Source: Rhynchopus sp. YZ270_cl-10 (lineage: Eukaryota; Euglenozoa; Diplonemea; Diplonemida; Diplonemidae). From it: a stretch of 64,000 nt of DNA. The position numbers and the translations under genes are program-made. Below are positions 30,838-43,998 of this stretch, one piece after another. The first letter of the stretch is position 1, and the number at the start of each line of letters is the position of its first letter. The DNA is taken from positions 1,268,399-1,332,398 of the forward strand of contig OZ037898.1 in assembly GCA_964035575.1 (NCBI GenBank). Reading direction: 5' to 3'. A model generated the notes under the pieces. It did no database searches, was not told the DNA's origin, and saw nothing but the letters and a program-made list of their open reading frames with translations.

Positions 30838-31156
30838 GCCCTTTTTCTCTACAATGTTCTAGGTACCCACTTGTTCTGGGAAGCCTTCTGCCAATGTCTA
30901 TAATACGGTTGCTTTTTCGTACCTGACATCTTGGTCACTGTGAAGGTTCTACATAAAAATATCCTTAAGTGTGATCCTACAGAAGGATATTCGACAGAGT
31001 CAACAGTGGCTTCTGAAGGGGAACAAGTGTCACAAATATGGTTTTGCAGGCGATATAAAAATGGGGTGCAGTAAGCACTTGTGTGTTATGTCATGTGTGA
31101 ATCGTGTGTGTTTTTGGGTTTGCTTCTTGTGCACAAGACGATCATGCTAACGTAAA

Positions 31157-31272
31157 AAAGGCCAGTCTCTTTCGAGACTGGCCATGTTTGACAAAGTTGT
31201 GTGAGAAGAATATAATCTTCATGCTTCCATACCAATGAAGTACAGAAACTGTAGCTTTAGAAATCGTTGGTT
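31157..31272 (-). ncRNA. Spliced-leader RNA, R2 copy 5
   Basis: As R1 copy 5. Confidence 0.92.
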
Positions 31273-32355
31273 GCCTTTTTTCTCTACAACGTTCTGAGTA
31301 CAGACGTGTCCTGGGAAGCATGCCAGTAGTGTAAAAAATATGATGGTTTTTTTGTACCTAACATCTTGTACACTGAGAAGGTTCTGCACAAGTGGAAGCC
31401 TATATAAGGATATTCATAAGAGTCAAAAGGGGCTTCTGAAGGGGTATATGGGTAGTATGAGCTCATATGAATCCATTAAAAGCGTCTATGGCATGATCTA
31501 AGCATCACATAATTTCTGAAATCAATACCAACCACAATTTACGGCTATTTTTCCAGCAATAGCCGTATCATGGCTTATAACCATACCTAAGGATGTCCAA
31601 TATGCTGGAAAAGTTAATAATCTTGGGTATATAGGGTTTTTGGGCACATTTGAGTCAATTGCGGGGTCTTACGATTTAATCTGAGCATCACACATATCCT
31701 AATCACCTATATAATCGAAAAACACATACAAAATGACCTACATAGCCGTAAAATGACCCAAATGTGCATATTCGGGTTGAAATTTCATTTTTTCGGAAAG
31801 TTTTTTTTTCTCAACAATTACATGGGTGAGTTCCGAGTACATTATGGGGTCGTAAGTTTTTATTCAAGCATCACACATTATGTAGAATAATTTATGCCAT
31901 ACAATGTTACCAAAAAAAGTCGATTTTTGGTCACTTTTTCAAAAATATGAAAATTCGATTTTTGGGTACTAGATAGGTCTTTCCGGTGCAAAAACGACCG
32001 TTAAATGGATTCTCCGGGGTCCTAAGGCCCCAAAAATCACTTTTGGACACACGGGCAATATCCCAGTATACCCTAGGAAATTGGTGGGAACCCAAAAATT
32101 GGCCTCAAAATCCGACCAAAACCAAGGTTTCTGTAGAGGTACATGTGAACCTCATGTGTGTTCTGGAGACCCATTTTGTTTTTAAAAGTGAATCTAAATA
32201 GCCAAAAATTCCAAAGACAAAGACAGATGTCTATAGGGAGGCACATTGGCGGTGGTAGTTTTGGTGTGTTAACTTTACGTGGTGTCTATATGTTACCACC
32301 CCAACACACTTCCCTGTGGACATAGCTTTGTGACACGACTGGGAGAAAAGGAGGT

Positions 32356-32499
32356 ATTCTTGCGCTCGGGATAATTCCATAAGCAATGACCAAATAGGGA
32401 CGCTGTGGAGAGATTGCTGGTTGAAAACTACCCAATTCCCGCCATGGGCCGCTTCGGCGTTGCCACATTGGCAATTTGTGTAGCTGCTTCGGCGGCCTT
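32356..32499 (+). ncRNA. U4 snRNA, R3
   Basis: As R2. Confidence 0.9.
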
Positions 32500-32650
32500 G
32501 TTTTTACTAATAAGATTGATCATCACCTTCACTTACTTCCCTGTGACATGGGTGTGTAATCTGCTTGCCTTGTTGTTTCCTAGTAATATTGATCATAATC
32601 ATGCTTCCCTGTACATGGGTGTCGAATTCGGTATGGACTAAAAAGAAGTC

Positions 32651-32840
32651 ATACCTTCTCGGCCTTTTGGCTAAGATCAAGTGTATTATCTGTTCTTATC
32701 AGCTTAATATCTGATACAGTGCCTTGTGCACTGATGATATTAACGCAATTTCTCATTGGGGTGACGGGTCGCCAGGGCAACCTGGTCCGTTCACACATGT
32801 TGCCCTGGAGCTGCACAACATCCAGGAGTGGCATACCCTC
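32651..32840 (+). ncRNA. U2 snRNA, R3
   Basis: As R2, GTATTA included. Confidence 0.93.
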
Positions 32841-33102
32841 TTTTTTAACAAAACAAAAACAAACATACCATACATACCATACATACACAGTGGTTACCAC
32901 TGTGATGTGGGTTATTAAAAACAGAGGTCGGAGCGAGCCTCTCAATGTCAGAGGCTTCAAAGCATTTCACGAGAAAACTCGCCCCTGTCCTTCTTCATCA
33001 CTATCACTTGACCGAACACTCCCTGCAAGGAAGCCTGTAAAAGGCGATGCTTAGGCAACAACACAGACACAGGGGGGGTGCTGGGTGGGAAAATATAAAA
33101 AA

Positions 33103-33427
33103 GGGTGCTTGCGTTGTGTGCTGGATCGGGACCACCAGTAAACTGGCAGCCCCACATCCAGTTCTAATATTTGAAGTGTGAAATAGAACGCAGTCAGAAT
33201 TAGTGTTACACGCTAATGTAAGAATAATCATCATGGGTAATATTCTGTACGAACGTACGGGATTTACATCATATGAAAGTAGTTCCGCCTTGGGCCATAT
33301 CAGGCCCAACAGCAGGACCGCATCATAAAAATTGTAAAGAATTTTCTTAAATAGAAAGGTCTTTTCAAGTTTTAGCTGTTGCTGAACGAGTTGTTTGGTT
33401 TCGAAGTAGCACACTAACTTAGCACCC
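33103..33427 (-). ncRNA. RNA X, R3 copy
   Basis: Same variant as R2. Confidence 0.7.
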
Positions 33428-33545
33428 AAACATAGGGAGAGTATGGGAAAACAAGACAGGGTTGTCTTGTTGGAGGTGGGTCAGGGTGACACACACTTTG
33501 TACATGCATCATATGTGTGAATGTTTTTTCTCATGGTGACGTAAA

Positions 33546-33661
33546 AAAGGCCAGTCTCTTTCGAGGCTGGCCATGTTTGACAAAGTTGTGTGAGAAGAAT
33601 ATAATCTTCATGCTTCCATACCAATGAAGTACAGAAACTGTAGCTTTAGAAATCGTTGGTT
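33546..33661 (-). ncRNA. Spliced-leader RNA, R3 copy 1
   Basis: As R2 copy 1. Confidence 0.92.
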
Positions 33662-33824
33662 GCCCTTTTTCTTAACATTGCTCTAAGCACCAACATGTGC
33701 TGGTAAACATGCCACTTGTGGTGAATAATGTGGGTAGGAATGGTCTGGGCAACGTGGTGGGGTGTATCAACAACACATGTGTATGGTGATGTGGAAACAA
33801 TGTTCACATGGAAAAATGTAAAAA

Positions 33825-34138
33825 AGAAACGCTTCTCCAGTTCAAGCCATTGAGTTGGAAACACCCTCACTCTGCTCTGTGCTGCGATCCTTGAACTGTC
33901 CACTGCAGGAGTTATGAGCTGCTCTGTGAGACCAGCCTGGCCCGGTTCACCCCATTTCACTCTGATTGTTGCCCTGGTTTACACCAAGGCCGCAAACAGG
34001 ACAGTAGACTAACACGGACAACACATCAACACAGAAGTTGAAGGTGCCTTTGGTCCACCTCAAAGAGTGCCCAGTTCTGGAGAAGCTTGCCCCCCCAGAA
34101 GCTAGGGGTTTCAGGATGCAGCCAACACATCCCGGCTC
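33825..34138 (-). ncRNA. SRP (7SL) RNA, R3
   Basis: As R2. Confidence 0.9.
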
Positions 34139-34288
34139 AATAGATACCATATTGTCGGAATACAAGACAGGGTTGTCTAGTTGGAGGTGGGTCAGGTCAA
34201 AAACGTGGTTTTGAAGATCCTCACTTCTTGTGTGTGTTTTTTTTTTGCTTTGCACAAAGACACACAAAGACAATCATGCTAACGTAAA

Positions 34289-34403
34289 AAAGGCCAGTCT
34301 CTTTCGAAACCGGCCATGTTTTGACAAAGTTGTGTGAGAAGAGTAATCTTCATGCTTCCATACCAATGAAGTACAGAAACTGTAGCTTTAGAAATCGTTG
34401 GTT
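34289..34403 (-). ncRNA. Spliced-leader RNA, R3 copy 2
   Basis: As R2 copy 2. Confidence 0.92.
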
Positions 34404-34620
34404 GCTCTTTTTCTCTACACAGCTTTCGACATGTATATGCTCAGGGAAGCATGCCAGTAGCATAAAGCATATGGTCGTTTTTTGAAACCAATATTTCAAT
34501 GGGTTACTGCAGCCTGCCACTTGCCACCTGTGGGTGATGGGTATGTCTGCACATATGTGTTGGTCTGGGAAGCATGAAGAAGACACCAGTGTAAAAAATA
34601 CGTGTGATCCGGGGGACAAA

Positions 34621-34727
34621 AAAAAAGTTGATACTTTCTCGATTAATGCGTGTCATCCTTGCGCAGGGACCATGCTAATCTTCTCTGTATCGATCCAATT
34701 TTAACGGATGTCCCATTTCTGGGGTCC
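34621..34727 (-). ncRNA. U6 snRNA, R3
   Basis: RNA sequence as R2; the surrounding spacer has a few substitutions. Confidence 0.93.
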
Positions 34728-34867
34728 AGTATATATGCACAAGGTGGTTGACAAGACAGGGGCCCCTTGTTGGAGTTGGGTCAGGGTCTGAATGTGGTTC
34801 TAAACTTCTGCTGTTGTTGTGTGGGTTTTTTTGCTTCTTGTGCACAAGACGATCGTGTTAACGTAAA

Positions 34868-34982
34868 AAAGGCCAGTCTCTTTCGAAACTGGCCATGTTT
34901 TGACAAAGTTGTGTGAGAAGAATAATCTTCATGCTTCCATACCAATGAAGTACAGAAACTGTAGCTTTAGAAATCGTTGGTT
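34868..34982 (-). ncRNA. Spliced-leader RNA, R3 copy 3
   Basis: The 3' flank matches copy 3 of other units and the 5' flank matches copy 4, so a recombinant of the two. Confidence 0.92.
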
Positions 34983-35301
34983 GCCTTTTTTCTCTACAAT
35001 GTTCTAGGTACCCACTTGTTCTGGGAAGCCTTCTGCCAATGTCTATAATACGGTTGCTTTTTCGTACCTGACATCTTGGTCACTGTGAAGGTTCTACATA
35101 AAAATATCCTTAAGTGTGATCCTACAGAAGGATATTCGACAGAGTCAACAGTGGCTTCTGAAGGGGAACAAGTGTCACAAATATGGTTTTGCAGGCGATA
35201 TAAAAATGGGGTGCAGTAAGCACTTGTGTGTTATGTCATGTGTGAATCGTGTGTGTTTTTGGGTTTGCTTCTTGTGCACAAGACGATCATGCTAACGTAA
35301 A

Positions 35302-35416
35302 AAAGGCCAGTCTCTTTCGAGACTGGCCATGTTTGACAAAGTTGTGTGAGAAGATATAATCTTCATGCTTCCATACCAATGAAGTACAGAAACTGTAGCT
35401 TTAGAAATCGTTGGTT
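35302..35416 (-). ncRNA. Spliced-leader RNA, R3 copy 4
   Basis: Corresponds to copy 5 of R1 and R2, with a small deletion in the intron (AGATATAATC on the plus strand). Confidence 0.91.
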
Positions 35417-38400
35417 GCCTTTTTTCTCTACAACGTTCTGAGTACAGACGTGTCCTGGGAAGCATGCCAGTAGTGTAAAAAATATGATGGTTTTTTTTGT
35501 ACCTAACATCTTGTACACTGAGAAGGTTCTGCACAAGTGGAAGCCTATATAAGGATATTCATAAGAGTCAAAAGGGGCTTCTGAAGGGGTATATGGGTAG
35601 TATGAGCTCATATGAATCCATTAAAAGCGTCTATGGCATGATCTAAGCATCACATAATTTCTGAAATCAATACCAACCACAATTTACGGCTATTTTTCCA
35701 GCAATAGCCGTATCATGGCTTATAACCATACCTAAGGATGTCCAATATGCTGGAAAAGTTAATAATCTTGGGTATATAGGGTTTTTGGGCACATTTGAGT
35801 CAATTGCGGGGTCTTACGATTTAATCTGAGCATCACACATATCCTAATCACCTATATAATCGAAAAACACATACAAAATGACCTACATAGCCGTAAAATG
35901 ACCCAAATGTGCATATTCGGGTTGAAATTTCATTTTTTCGGAAAGTTTTTTTTTCTCAACAATTACATGGGTGAGTTCCGAGTACATTATGGGGTCGTAA
36001 GTTTTTATTCAAGCATCACACATTATGTAGAATAATTTATGCCATACAATGTTACCAAAAAAAGTCGATTTTTGGTCACTTTTTCAAAAATATGAAAATT
36101 CGATTTTTGGGTACTAGATAGGTCTTTCCGGTGCAAAAACGACCGTTAAATGGATTCTCCGGAGTCCTAAGGCCCCAAAAATCACTTTTGGACACACGGG
36201 CAATATCCCAGTATACCCTAGGAAATTGGTGGGAACCCAAAAATTGGCCTCAAAATCCGACCAAAACCAAGGTTTCTGTAGAGGTACATGTGAACCTCAT
36301 GTGTGTTCTGGAGACCCATTTTGTTTTGAAAAGTGAATCTAAATAGCCTAAAATTTAAAACTCTTGTAGCGCATTCGGAATAGAGGGGGTATTCGCGAAA
36401 ACCTGTGCGAAACATTTATCAATTCAGGTCTGACCCACATGGTCATGACCCCATATTTTGGGTGCGGAAAACACCCTATCTGTTGACCTACCGGCTTGTA
36501 TGCCTGTATACCTGGTTGGGTCAACTTTTTGAAAATTTCCTGGGCCATATACCCTATTTGGGCCCCCTGAATCCATTGCGACATCGTTTTTTCACATCCG
36601 AGTGAAAACTAATATATAGGATAACCCATGGGTATGGGTACCTCGCTCAATACCCCTAAAATCAGTGCTTTTGAAAATGACCCTATGGAAAAATGTATCC
36701 AAAATATTGAAACATGTTCTCCTGGCATCTGCAACACGATATTTTGGGCCCCCTGGGCCCCGGGGGCCCTACGGGCCCCCATATTCGCGAAAAGTTGGGC
36801 ATCCCAGCTAGTGGGTCGGTACTGGGTATACAAACATCCCCCCAAAAAGTGAGATTTTGACCCCCCAAAAATGGCCATTTTTTTACTCCCCGGGACCTTC
36901 TCAGGTGTGTATTCGGACCCTCTCGTGGTCTTAAACCGGATTTTTGGGGCCCCCACACCCTGGAATACCCCCCATAGTGTCGTTTTTTCACCCGCAGGGC
37001 CGATTTTTTAGAAAAAATTTGGTTTTTAAGGAACAACATTTACCCTGCGACACCTTGAAAAACAGGTGATTTTTGCCTTTTTCAGTTGTGTGTGTGCAGT
37101 GCCGAATTCCCCAGGCTTGGTGAAAGTTGTGCCTCCAATACCCCTATGTGGGTTGGAAAAATCAAATAAAGATAAAATTTTGAGGCAGCCTGGGGGTGTG
37201 CTATGGTAAACAATTTGTGTGTGTAAAAATACCCCTAAAAAACACCCTAAAAATGGCTGTTTTTCGCCTATTTTTGGGGGTCGCCTGAGCTATTTTTTTT
37301 ATTGTTTTGGCTTTTCCTGGGACCTGAAAATAGGGTCCTGGGCCCAATATGTCCCAATGAGGCCATTGGAATATCGATTTTTTCCAGATATGGGCCTCCT
37401 AGACCGAAATTTTTGATTTTGGTGTTGCAAAAATTTTCGAAAATCCTGAAAAGTGCCCAAAAACACGTAAAAACACGTGTATAGGCACACCCTATCGGCC
37501 CCCAGCATTGCCCAGGATTGTTGCAAATTTTCCCTGCATGGGGGCCCTCCGGGCCCCCTGGACCCATTGCGACCCGATTGGTTCACATTCCTGGAAAATT
37601 TGGTCCCTAAGACACATACGTGGTTAACATACCCCTGAAAAACACCCTATTTTTGACCCTAAAAAACACCCTATTTTTGACCCTGAAAACATGATTTTAG
37701 CAAATAGGGCAACTAGTTTGGTGATCCAGCGACCGACTCATGGGCCCAGTATGTCCAACAGGGCCATATGTTTGGTAAATTTTACCGGGGGCAAGGGGAT
37801 GTACAAAAAAAAAGTGGATTTTTTACCTTAAAAAAATGGCCAAAAATAGGCCAAAAATGGCCATTTTTCGGCCATGTGACCCCCACAGCAACCCTATATA
37901 GACCCCAAAAAACCTAATATTTTTTTCCCAGCGATGTGTCCTGGGGGCCCTTCGGGCCCCCAGGACACATCGCAACCCCGTTTTTTCAAAAAGTTGGCCC
38001 TACGGGCCAACTTTTTGAGGTGGCCTGTAGGGTGACCCCTTCAAAAAGCTGGAACCCGGATTTTGGGGTCAGGGGTCCCTTTATGCACTTTTATGTATAA
38101 AAAAATGTCTGGGGCGAGAAAATGCAAATTTTTGCCTGCAAACACACTGCATACTACGACAGGACCATATTCCATCTTATCAGGAAAAATTTCGGAGGTG
38201 TTAGTCATAAAAACAATTTAAAATTTTTTGAAAAAACATGAGATCTGGATAAAAGTTTTGACTGTACCTGTGGAAGGTGGGATTTTGCCTGTGTTTTGAC
38301 TTTTTTTTTCAGTAAATAAACTTCTACTCATCTCCGGAGGCCGTCCGAGGTCGCAATTAACTCATTTTGACACTTTAGGGCCATATACCGCCCGTTTTTT

Positions 38401-39069
38401 CAAAAAGTTGAAAATTTTGGCCCCCAGGATTGGGTACAGCGTGTACTGAACCCTGATTTTCGAAAAATCTCAACTTTTGAAATTCGTCACTTATGGCAGC
38501 ATGTATCTGACACCCAATTTTGACTTTTCCCGTGAATCCATTCTGGTGCATATACACTATCTGGCACCCCGGAGTCCATTGCGGGGTCGTTTTTTCAAAA
38601 AGTCGACCGGACTAATACCTAATATGACCCTGGGTATAGCGTACCGTCTCAGAAACACCCCAAAATCAGTGTTTTTGAAGGGTTCTCACAGCTAAAATCG
38701 ATGAAAAAATGTCAAAATCACTTTCCCGTGACCCAATAGCGTGAAATATGGCCCATGTGGGCCCCCAGGACCTATAACACCCCCAATCGGTCGATTCCAT
38801 GCATATTTCACACCCCCAGATATATGTGCCCATGGGGTGCCAGACCCCAAAATCATGATTTTTTCATGATTTTTGGCCCGATGCACTGACCTGCAGGGCC
38901 ATACCGTCTACCGGGGCAACCATATTTTTGAAAAATCGGCCTTGCATCGGGCCCAGTATGTCCCACAGGGTATGTTGCCCCAGATTCAGGTCCCCGCACA
39001 AGCCAAACCAATATTTTAAAATCGATTTTTTTGAATAAAATATTTTTCAAAAAAAATCGTGATTTTTGG

Positions 39070-40665
39070 GATTTTGGTGATTTTTACAGTTTTGCACACC
39101 CTGAAAATCGATTTTTTCGGCTCCGCCGGTGAAATATCGACATAATTTAGGTATGTTATGTGCATAATATACCCATTAGAGCCCATTCAAGTCACATTCC
39201 GACCATTTTTCGTGAAAAAATGCAACTTTTTGTCACCGTGACCCCCAAAAATGACGATTTTTTGGTCGATTTTTTCGGCCAAAAATTTCGTACCACAGGG
39301 CCATACCATATACTGGGATTATCAACTTTTTGAAAATACGGCCTGGTATTCGGGTGTATATGTCCCATGGGGCCCATAGTAACCTTACTGGGTCATGCCC
39401 AAAGCCAATCTTAATAGTAAAATTCGATTTTCTGTGAAAAATATTTTCACCAAAAAATCGTCATTTTTCCGATTTTCGTCATTTTTACAGTTTTGCACAC
39501 CCTGAAAATCGATTTTTTCGGCTCCGCCGGTGAAATATCGACATAATTTAGGTATGTTATGTGCATAATATACCCATTAGAGCCCATTCAAGTCACATTC
39601 CGACCATTTTTCGTGAAAAAATGCAACTTTTTGTCACCGTGACCCCCAAAAATGACGATTTTTTGGTCGATTTTTTCGGCCAAAAATTTCGTACCACAGG
39701 GCCATACCATATACTGGGATTATCAACTTTTTGAAAATACGGCCTGGTATTCGGGTGTATATGTCCCATGGGGCCCATAGTAACCTTACTGGGTCATGCC
39801 CAAAGCCAATCTTAATAGTAAAATTCGATTTTCTGTGAAAAATATTTTCACCAAAAAATCGTCATTTTTCCGATTTTCGTCATTTTTACAGTTTTGCACA
39901 CCCTGAAAATCGATATTTTCGGCTCCGCCGGTGAAATATCGACATAATTTAGGTATGTTATGTGCATAATATACCCATTAGAGCCCATTCAAGTCACATT
40001 CCGACCATTTTTCGTGAAAAAATGCAACTTTTTGTCACCGTGACCCCCAAAAATGACGATTTTTTGGTCGATTTTTTCGGCCAAAAATTTCGTACCACAG
40101 GGCCATACCATATACTGGGATTATCAACTTTTTGAAAATACGGCCTGGTATTCGGGTGTATATGTCCCATGGGGCCCATAGTAACCTTACTGGGTCATGC
40201 CCAAAGCCAATCTTAATAGTAAAATTCGATTTTCTGTGAAAAATATTTTCACCAAAAAATCGTCATTTTTCCGATTTTCGTCATTTTTACAGTTTTGCAC
40301 ACCCTGAAAATCGATATTTTCGGCTCCGCCGGTGAAATATCGACATAATTTAGGTATGTTATGTGCATAATATACCCATTAGAGCCCATTCAAGTCACAT
40401 TCCGACCATTTTTCGTGAAAAAATGCAACTTTTTGTCACCGTGACCCCCAAAAATGACGATTTTTTGGTCGATTTTTTCGGCCAAAAATTTCGTACCACA
40501 GGGCCATACCATATACTGGGATTATCAACTTTTTGAAAATACGGCCTGGTATTCGGGTGTATATGTCCCATGGGGCCCATAGTAACCTTACTGGGTCATG
40601 CCCAAAGCCAATCTTAATAGTAAAATTCGATTTTCTGTGAAAAATATTTTCACCAAAAAATCGAC
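39070..40665. repeat. 401-bp tandem repeat, 4 copies
   Basis: Four head-to-tail units of 401 bp, against two in the first block. The third and fourth share a one-base variant (CGATATTTTCGG), showing local homogenisation. Confidence 0.92.
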
Positions 40666-40687
40666 TTTTTTCAAAATATTTCTCAGT

Positions 40688-42330
40688 TAGACAGTGTGTG
40701 ATGCTCGGATCTGAGCGTACGACCCCGCAATTGACTCAGATGTGCTCAAATACCCCATATACCCAAGATTTTTGCATTTTCGAGTGAAAAGAAGGTTCGT
40801 ACAGAGGTCATATGCCTGTGTACAGGTTTATTTGCCTGTAACCCCTATGTTTGAGCACCGGCTAAGTTGTAGAGAGGGCCTGATACTCGGAATTGACCGT
40901 GCGACCCCGCAATTGACTCAGATTGGCCCAAAAACCCTATATACCCAAGATTTCTTCATTTTCGTGCAAATTTGAGGTATTTAGATATGGTTATATGCAT
41001 GTTACACCAAAATACAGGTGTTTGTTGCACCTGTAAAATTTGAGACATTGTGTGATGCTCTAATCTGATCGTACGACCCCGCAATTGACTCAAAAATGCC
41101 CAAAAACCCCATATTCCCAAGATTTTTGCATTTTCGAGCATATATGAGCCATTTAGATATGATTATTAGCCATTTTACCCAATATACAGGTGTTTGTTGC
41201 ATAGCTAAAATTCTAGACATTGTCTGATGCTCGGATCTGACCGTACGACCCCGCAATTGACTCAGATGTGCCCAAAAACCCTATATATCCAAGATTTCTT
41301 CATTTTCATGCGTATTTGAGACATTCAGATATGGTTATATGCATTTTACACCAAAATACATGTGATTGTTGCTTTTTTGAAATTCTAGACATTGTGTGAT
41401 ACTCGGATCTGATCGTGCGACCCCGCAATGAACTCAAATGTGCCCAAAAACCCCATATTCCCAAGATTATTGCATTTTAGAGCATTTTTAAGCTACTTAC
41501 ATGTGGTTATTAGCCATTTTACCCAAAATAGACATGTTTATTGCATAGTTGAAATTCTAGGTATTGTGTGATGCTCGGATCTGATCGTGCGACCCCGCAA
41601 TTGACTCAGATGTGCCCAAAAAACCCATATTCCCAAGATTTTTGCATTTTCGTGCAAATTTAAGGTATTCAGATATGGTTATATGCATGTTACACCAAAA
41701 TACAGGTGTTTGTTGCACCTGTAAAATTCTAGACATTATGTGATGCTCAGATCTGATCGTACGACCCCGCAATGAACTCAGATGTGCCCAAAAAACCCAT
41801 ATTCCCAAGATTTTTGCATTTTCGTGCAAATTTAAGGTATTCAGATATGGTTATATGCATGTTACACCAAAATACAGGTGTTTGTTGCACCTGTAAAATT
41901 CTAGACATTATGTGATGCTCAGATCTGATCGTACGACCCCGCAATGAACTCAGATGTGCCCAAAAACCCCATATTCCCAAGATTTTTGCATTTTAGAGCA
42001 CATTCTAATTGCTTAGATAGGGTATAAAGGCATTTTGCCCATATTTTTGCGACATTTTACCGATTAGGATACTTCTGATGCTCCAATCAAATCGTCCGAC
42101 CCCGCAATGGATTCAGAATGGCCCAAAAACCCTATATTCCCAAGATTTTTGCACTTTTAAGGGTTTCTGACATCCTTAGATAGGATAAAGAGGCATTTTC
42201 AGGTATTTTGATAAACGGACATTTTGTCTATTAGGATATGTGTGATGCTCAGATTGATTCATCTGACCTCATAATGGATTCAGGAGCCCCTAAATATGCC
42301 ATTTTCCCAAAAATTTCTCACTTTTGACAA
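40688..42330. repeat. ~172-bp satellite array, second copy
   Basis: One monomer more than the first block: the unit at ~41600-41770 is duplicated at ~41775-41945. Confidence 0.88.
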
Positions 42331-42552
42331 TTTTGAAGATTCTCAGAAAGAGTGAGGAGACAAAAAAATGAGAAAAATCTGGAAAAACCAAAATATATTA
42401 TTCGTCTCAGGTGTTGAACCCGGGACCGAAAGAATATCGGACCACAGTACAACACACTAGGATTTTCTGACGCAAGTATTTTTTTAGTTTTTTATGGATG
42501 CGCACAGCTAAGAACCGGTCTGACAATTTAGATCTATTTTTCGGTGTATTTA

Positions 42553-42608
42553 TCCAGTTGGTCACCCGCGCCAGTACTATCCAGGCTTGGAGGTGTCTAA
42601 CTTCTCAG
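42553..42608 (-). pseudogene. 5S rRNA fragment
   Basis: TTGGTCACCCGCGCCAGTAC and the following CTATCCAGGC match the 3' half of the local 5S with substitutions. Both ends are missing. Confidence 0.7.
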
Positions 42609-42662
42609 GTAAAAACGGACTGGTAATAAGTCTTCCCAGCTTTTCCACCCAGACCTATTATT

Positions 42663-42781
42663 GGATTCGGCCATACTCTGGTGAATACACCTCATCCCGC
42701 CTGATTTGAGAAGTTAAGCACCAGCAGGCCTGGATAGTACTGGCGTGGGTGACCAGCTGGGAAGTCCGGGTGCTTGAATCC
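42663..42781 (+). rRNA. 5S rRNA
   Basis: Complete 119-nt gene followed by TTTTT, in opposite orientation to the other 5S pairs. Its 5' flank is shared with the 5S at 21168. Confidence 0.95.
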
Positions 42782-42830
42782 TTTTTCCTTTTCTTCTGTT
42801 GTATTAGGTGTGCACATTTGAGGACGTCCA

Positions 42831-42867
42831 GACCCTGACCCACCTCCAACAAGACGACCCTGTCTTG
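42831..42867 (+). promoter_or_regulatory. Pol III upstream element of diverged RNA X
   Basis: GACCCTGACCCACCTCCAAC and CAAGACGACCCTGTCTTG, ending exactly 25 nt before the GGGTGCT start. Confidence 0.68.
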
Positions 42868-42891
42868 TATTCCGATGTTTGCTGTATGTTT

Positions 42892-43222
42892 GGGTGCTAA
42901 GTTAGTGTGCTACTTCGAAACCAAACAACTCGTTCAGCAACAACAAAAACTTGAAAAAGACATTTCTTCCAAGGAAAATTCTTTTACAATTTTGTGTGAA
43001 GACCGGTCATGTTGCGGGCCCGATGTGGCCTGCGACGGACTACTCTCATATGATAGTAAATCCCGTACAATCTGTACAGAATATTACCATGACGATATTA
43101 TTCTTACATTCGTGTAAACTAATCTTCCGATTGCGTTCTATTTCACACTTCAAATATTAGAACTGGATGTGGGGCTGCCAGTATACTGGTGGTCCCGATC
43201 CAGCACACAACGCAAGCACCCA
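42892..43222 (+). ncRNA. RNA X, diverged paralogue
   Basis: About 20% different from the snRNA-unit copies in the middle, but the first ~65 and last ~110 nt are almost unchanged. The closing stem GGGTGCT/AGCACCC is intact and a T8 run follows. The central hairpin is TTGCGGGCC-CGATGT-GGCCTGCGA, with a C-G pair where other copies have T-A. Retention of promoter spacing, terminator and pairing suggests it is functional rather than a relic. Confidence 0.68.
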
Positions 43223-43342
43223 ATTTTTTTTGCCGCCCGTCCACAGTCCATGTGTGCACCAGTGACCACAAAACAAACCCATAAATAAAAGTTAGGCTGG
43301 AAAGTCTTGGGGACCATAAAAGGAAAGCTCAGAAAAAAACCT

Positions 43343-43414
43343 AGGCCGCTGTGGGGATTGAACCCACGACCCCATCATTACGGATGATGTGCTCTACCAC
43401 TGAGCTAAACAGCC
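43343..43414 (-). tRNA. tRNA-Thr(CGT)
   Basis: Anticodon loop TCCGTAA on CATCA/TGATG, with C33. Not present in the first superunit. Confidence 0.93.
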
Positions 43415-43490
43415 ACATTTTAGGGAGCAAGGTGTGAAAGCTCTGAGAACCAATTTACACAGGAGAAACAAATCAGAAGAAAAAAAACTG

Positions 43491-43562
43491 TGGACCCTGA
43501 GAGGTTCGAACTCTCGGCCTCCCGTATGCGGAACGGGCGCTCTTCCACTGAGCTAAGAGCCC
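43491..43562 (-). tRNA. tRNA-Ala(CGC)
   Basis: Anticodon loop TCCGCAT on CCCGT/ACGGG, with C33. Confidence 0.93.
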
Positions 43563-43638
43563 CACAATTATGATGATTCTTTAAAACAACAAGCTTTGGG
43601 CGAAAATAGTTTTAGATGATCACACAACGAAGAAAAAG

Positions 43639-43720
43639 TGACGAGGGTGAGGTTTGAACTCACGCCCCCGAAGAGACTACGACCTGAACGTAGCGCCTTA
43701 GACCACTCGGCCACCTCGCC
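43639..43720 (-). tRNA. tRNA-Leu(CAG)
   Basis: Type II tRNA, anticodon loop TTCAGGT on CTACG/CGTAG. Confidence 0.95.
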
Positions 43721-43841
43721 TTACTAGGCTTCTTCGTTAAAAATTTTTTCACCATTGCGGAGGTATGAAGGAAATTTTTGATGCGTGCTCTGTACATTTC
43801 AAAAGACCCCCTTCAAAGAAAAGAAGATGGAGAGAAAGCAT

Positions 43842-43914
43842 GGCGCTATAGCTCAGTGGTTAGAGCGCTCGCCCAGTAAGCGAGAGGTCGAGGGTTCGAT
43901 CCCCTCTAGTGCCT
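43842..43914 (+). tRNA. tRNA-Thr(AGT)
   Basis: Anticodon loop CCAGTAA on CTCGC/GCGAG, with C33. Confidence 0.94.
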
Positions 43915-43998
43915 TGTTTTTTGTTCACTGTTCTATTTCTAGTCCGTTGTTAGGTCACAAACAACCTGTTCACATGTTGTCCACCATGACTCAGTATT

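Larger units (their letters stand above)
27658..32223. repeat. snRNA unit R2 (4566 bp)
   Basis: Full unit from just before U4 to the satellite tail, offset 4566 bp from R3. The gene-free tail is 31273-32223. Confidence 0.92.
32224..36348. repeat. snRNA unit R3
   Basis: Third tandem unit, with four SL genes because one SL repeat is missing after U6. Its tail joins the second satellite block as R0 joins the first. Confidence 0.9.
36349..42410. repeat. Satellite block, second copy
   Basis: Nearly identical to 4891-9984 apart from tandem copy number. No gene recognised. Confidence 0.8.

Noticed and set aside
42411-42480. Possible extra tRNA (TTGAACCCGGGACC on the plus strand)
   Set aside because: It has a B-box-like stretch but no D arm, acceptor stem or anticodon arm that pairs.
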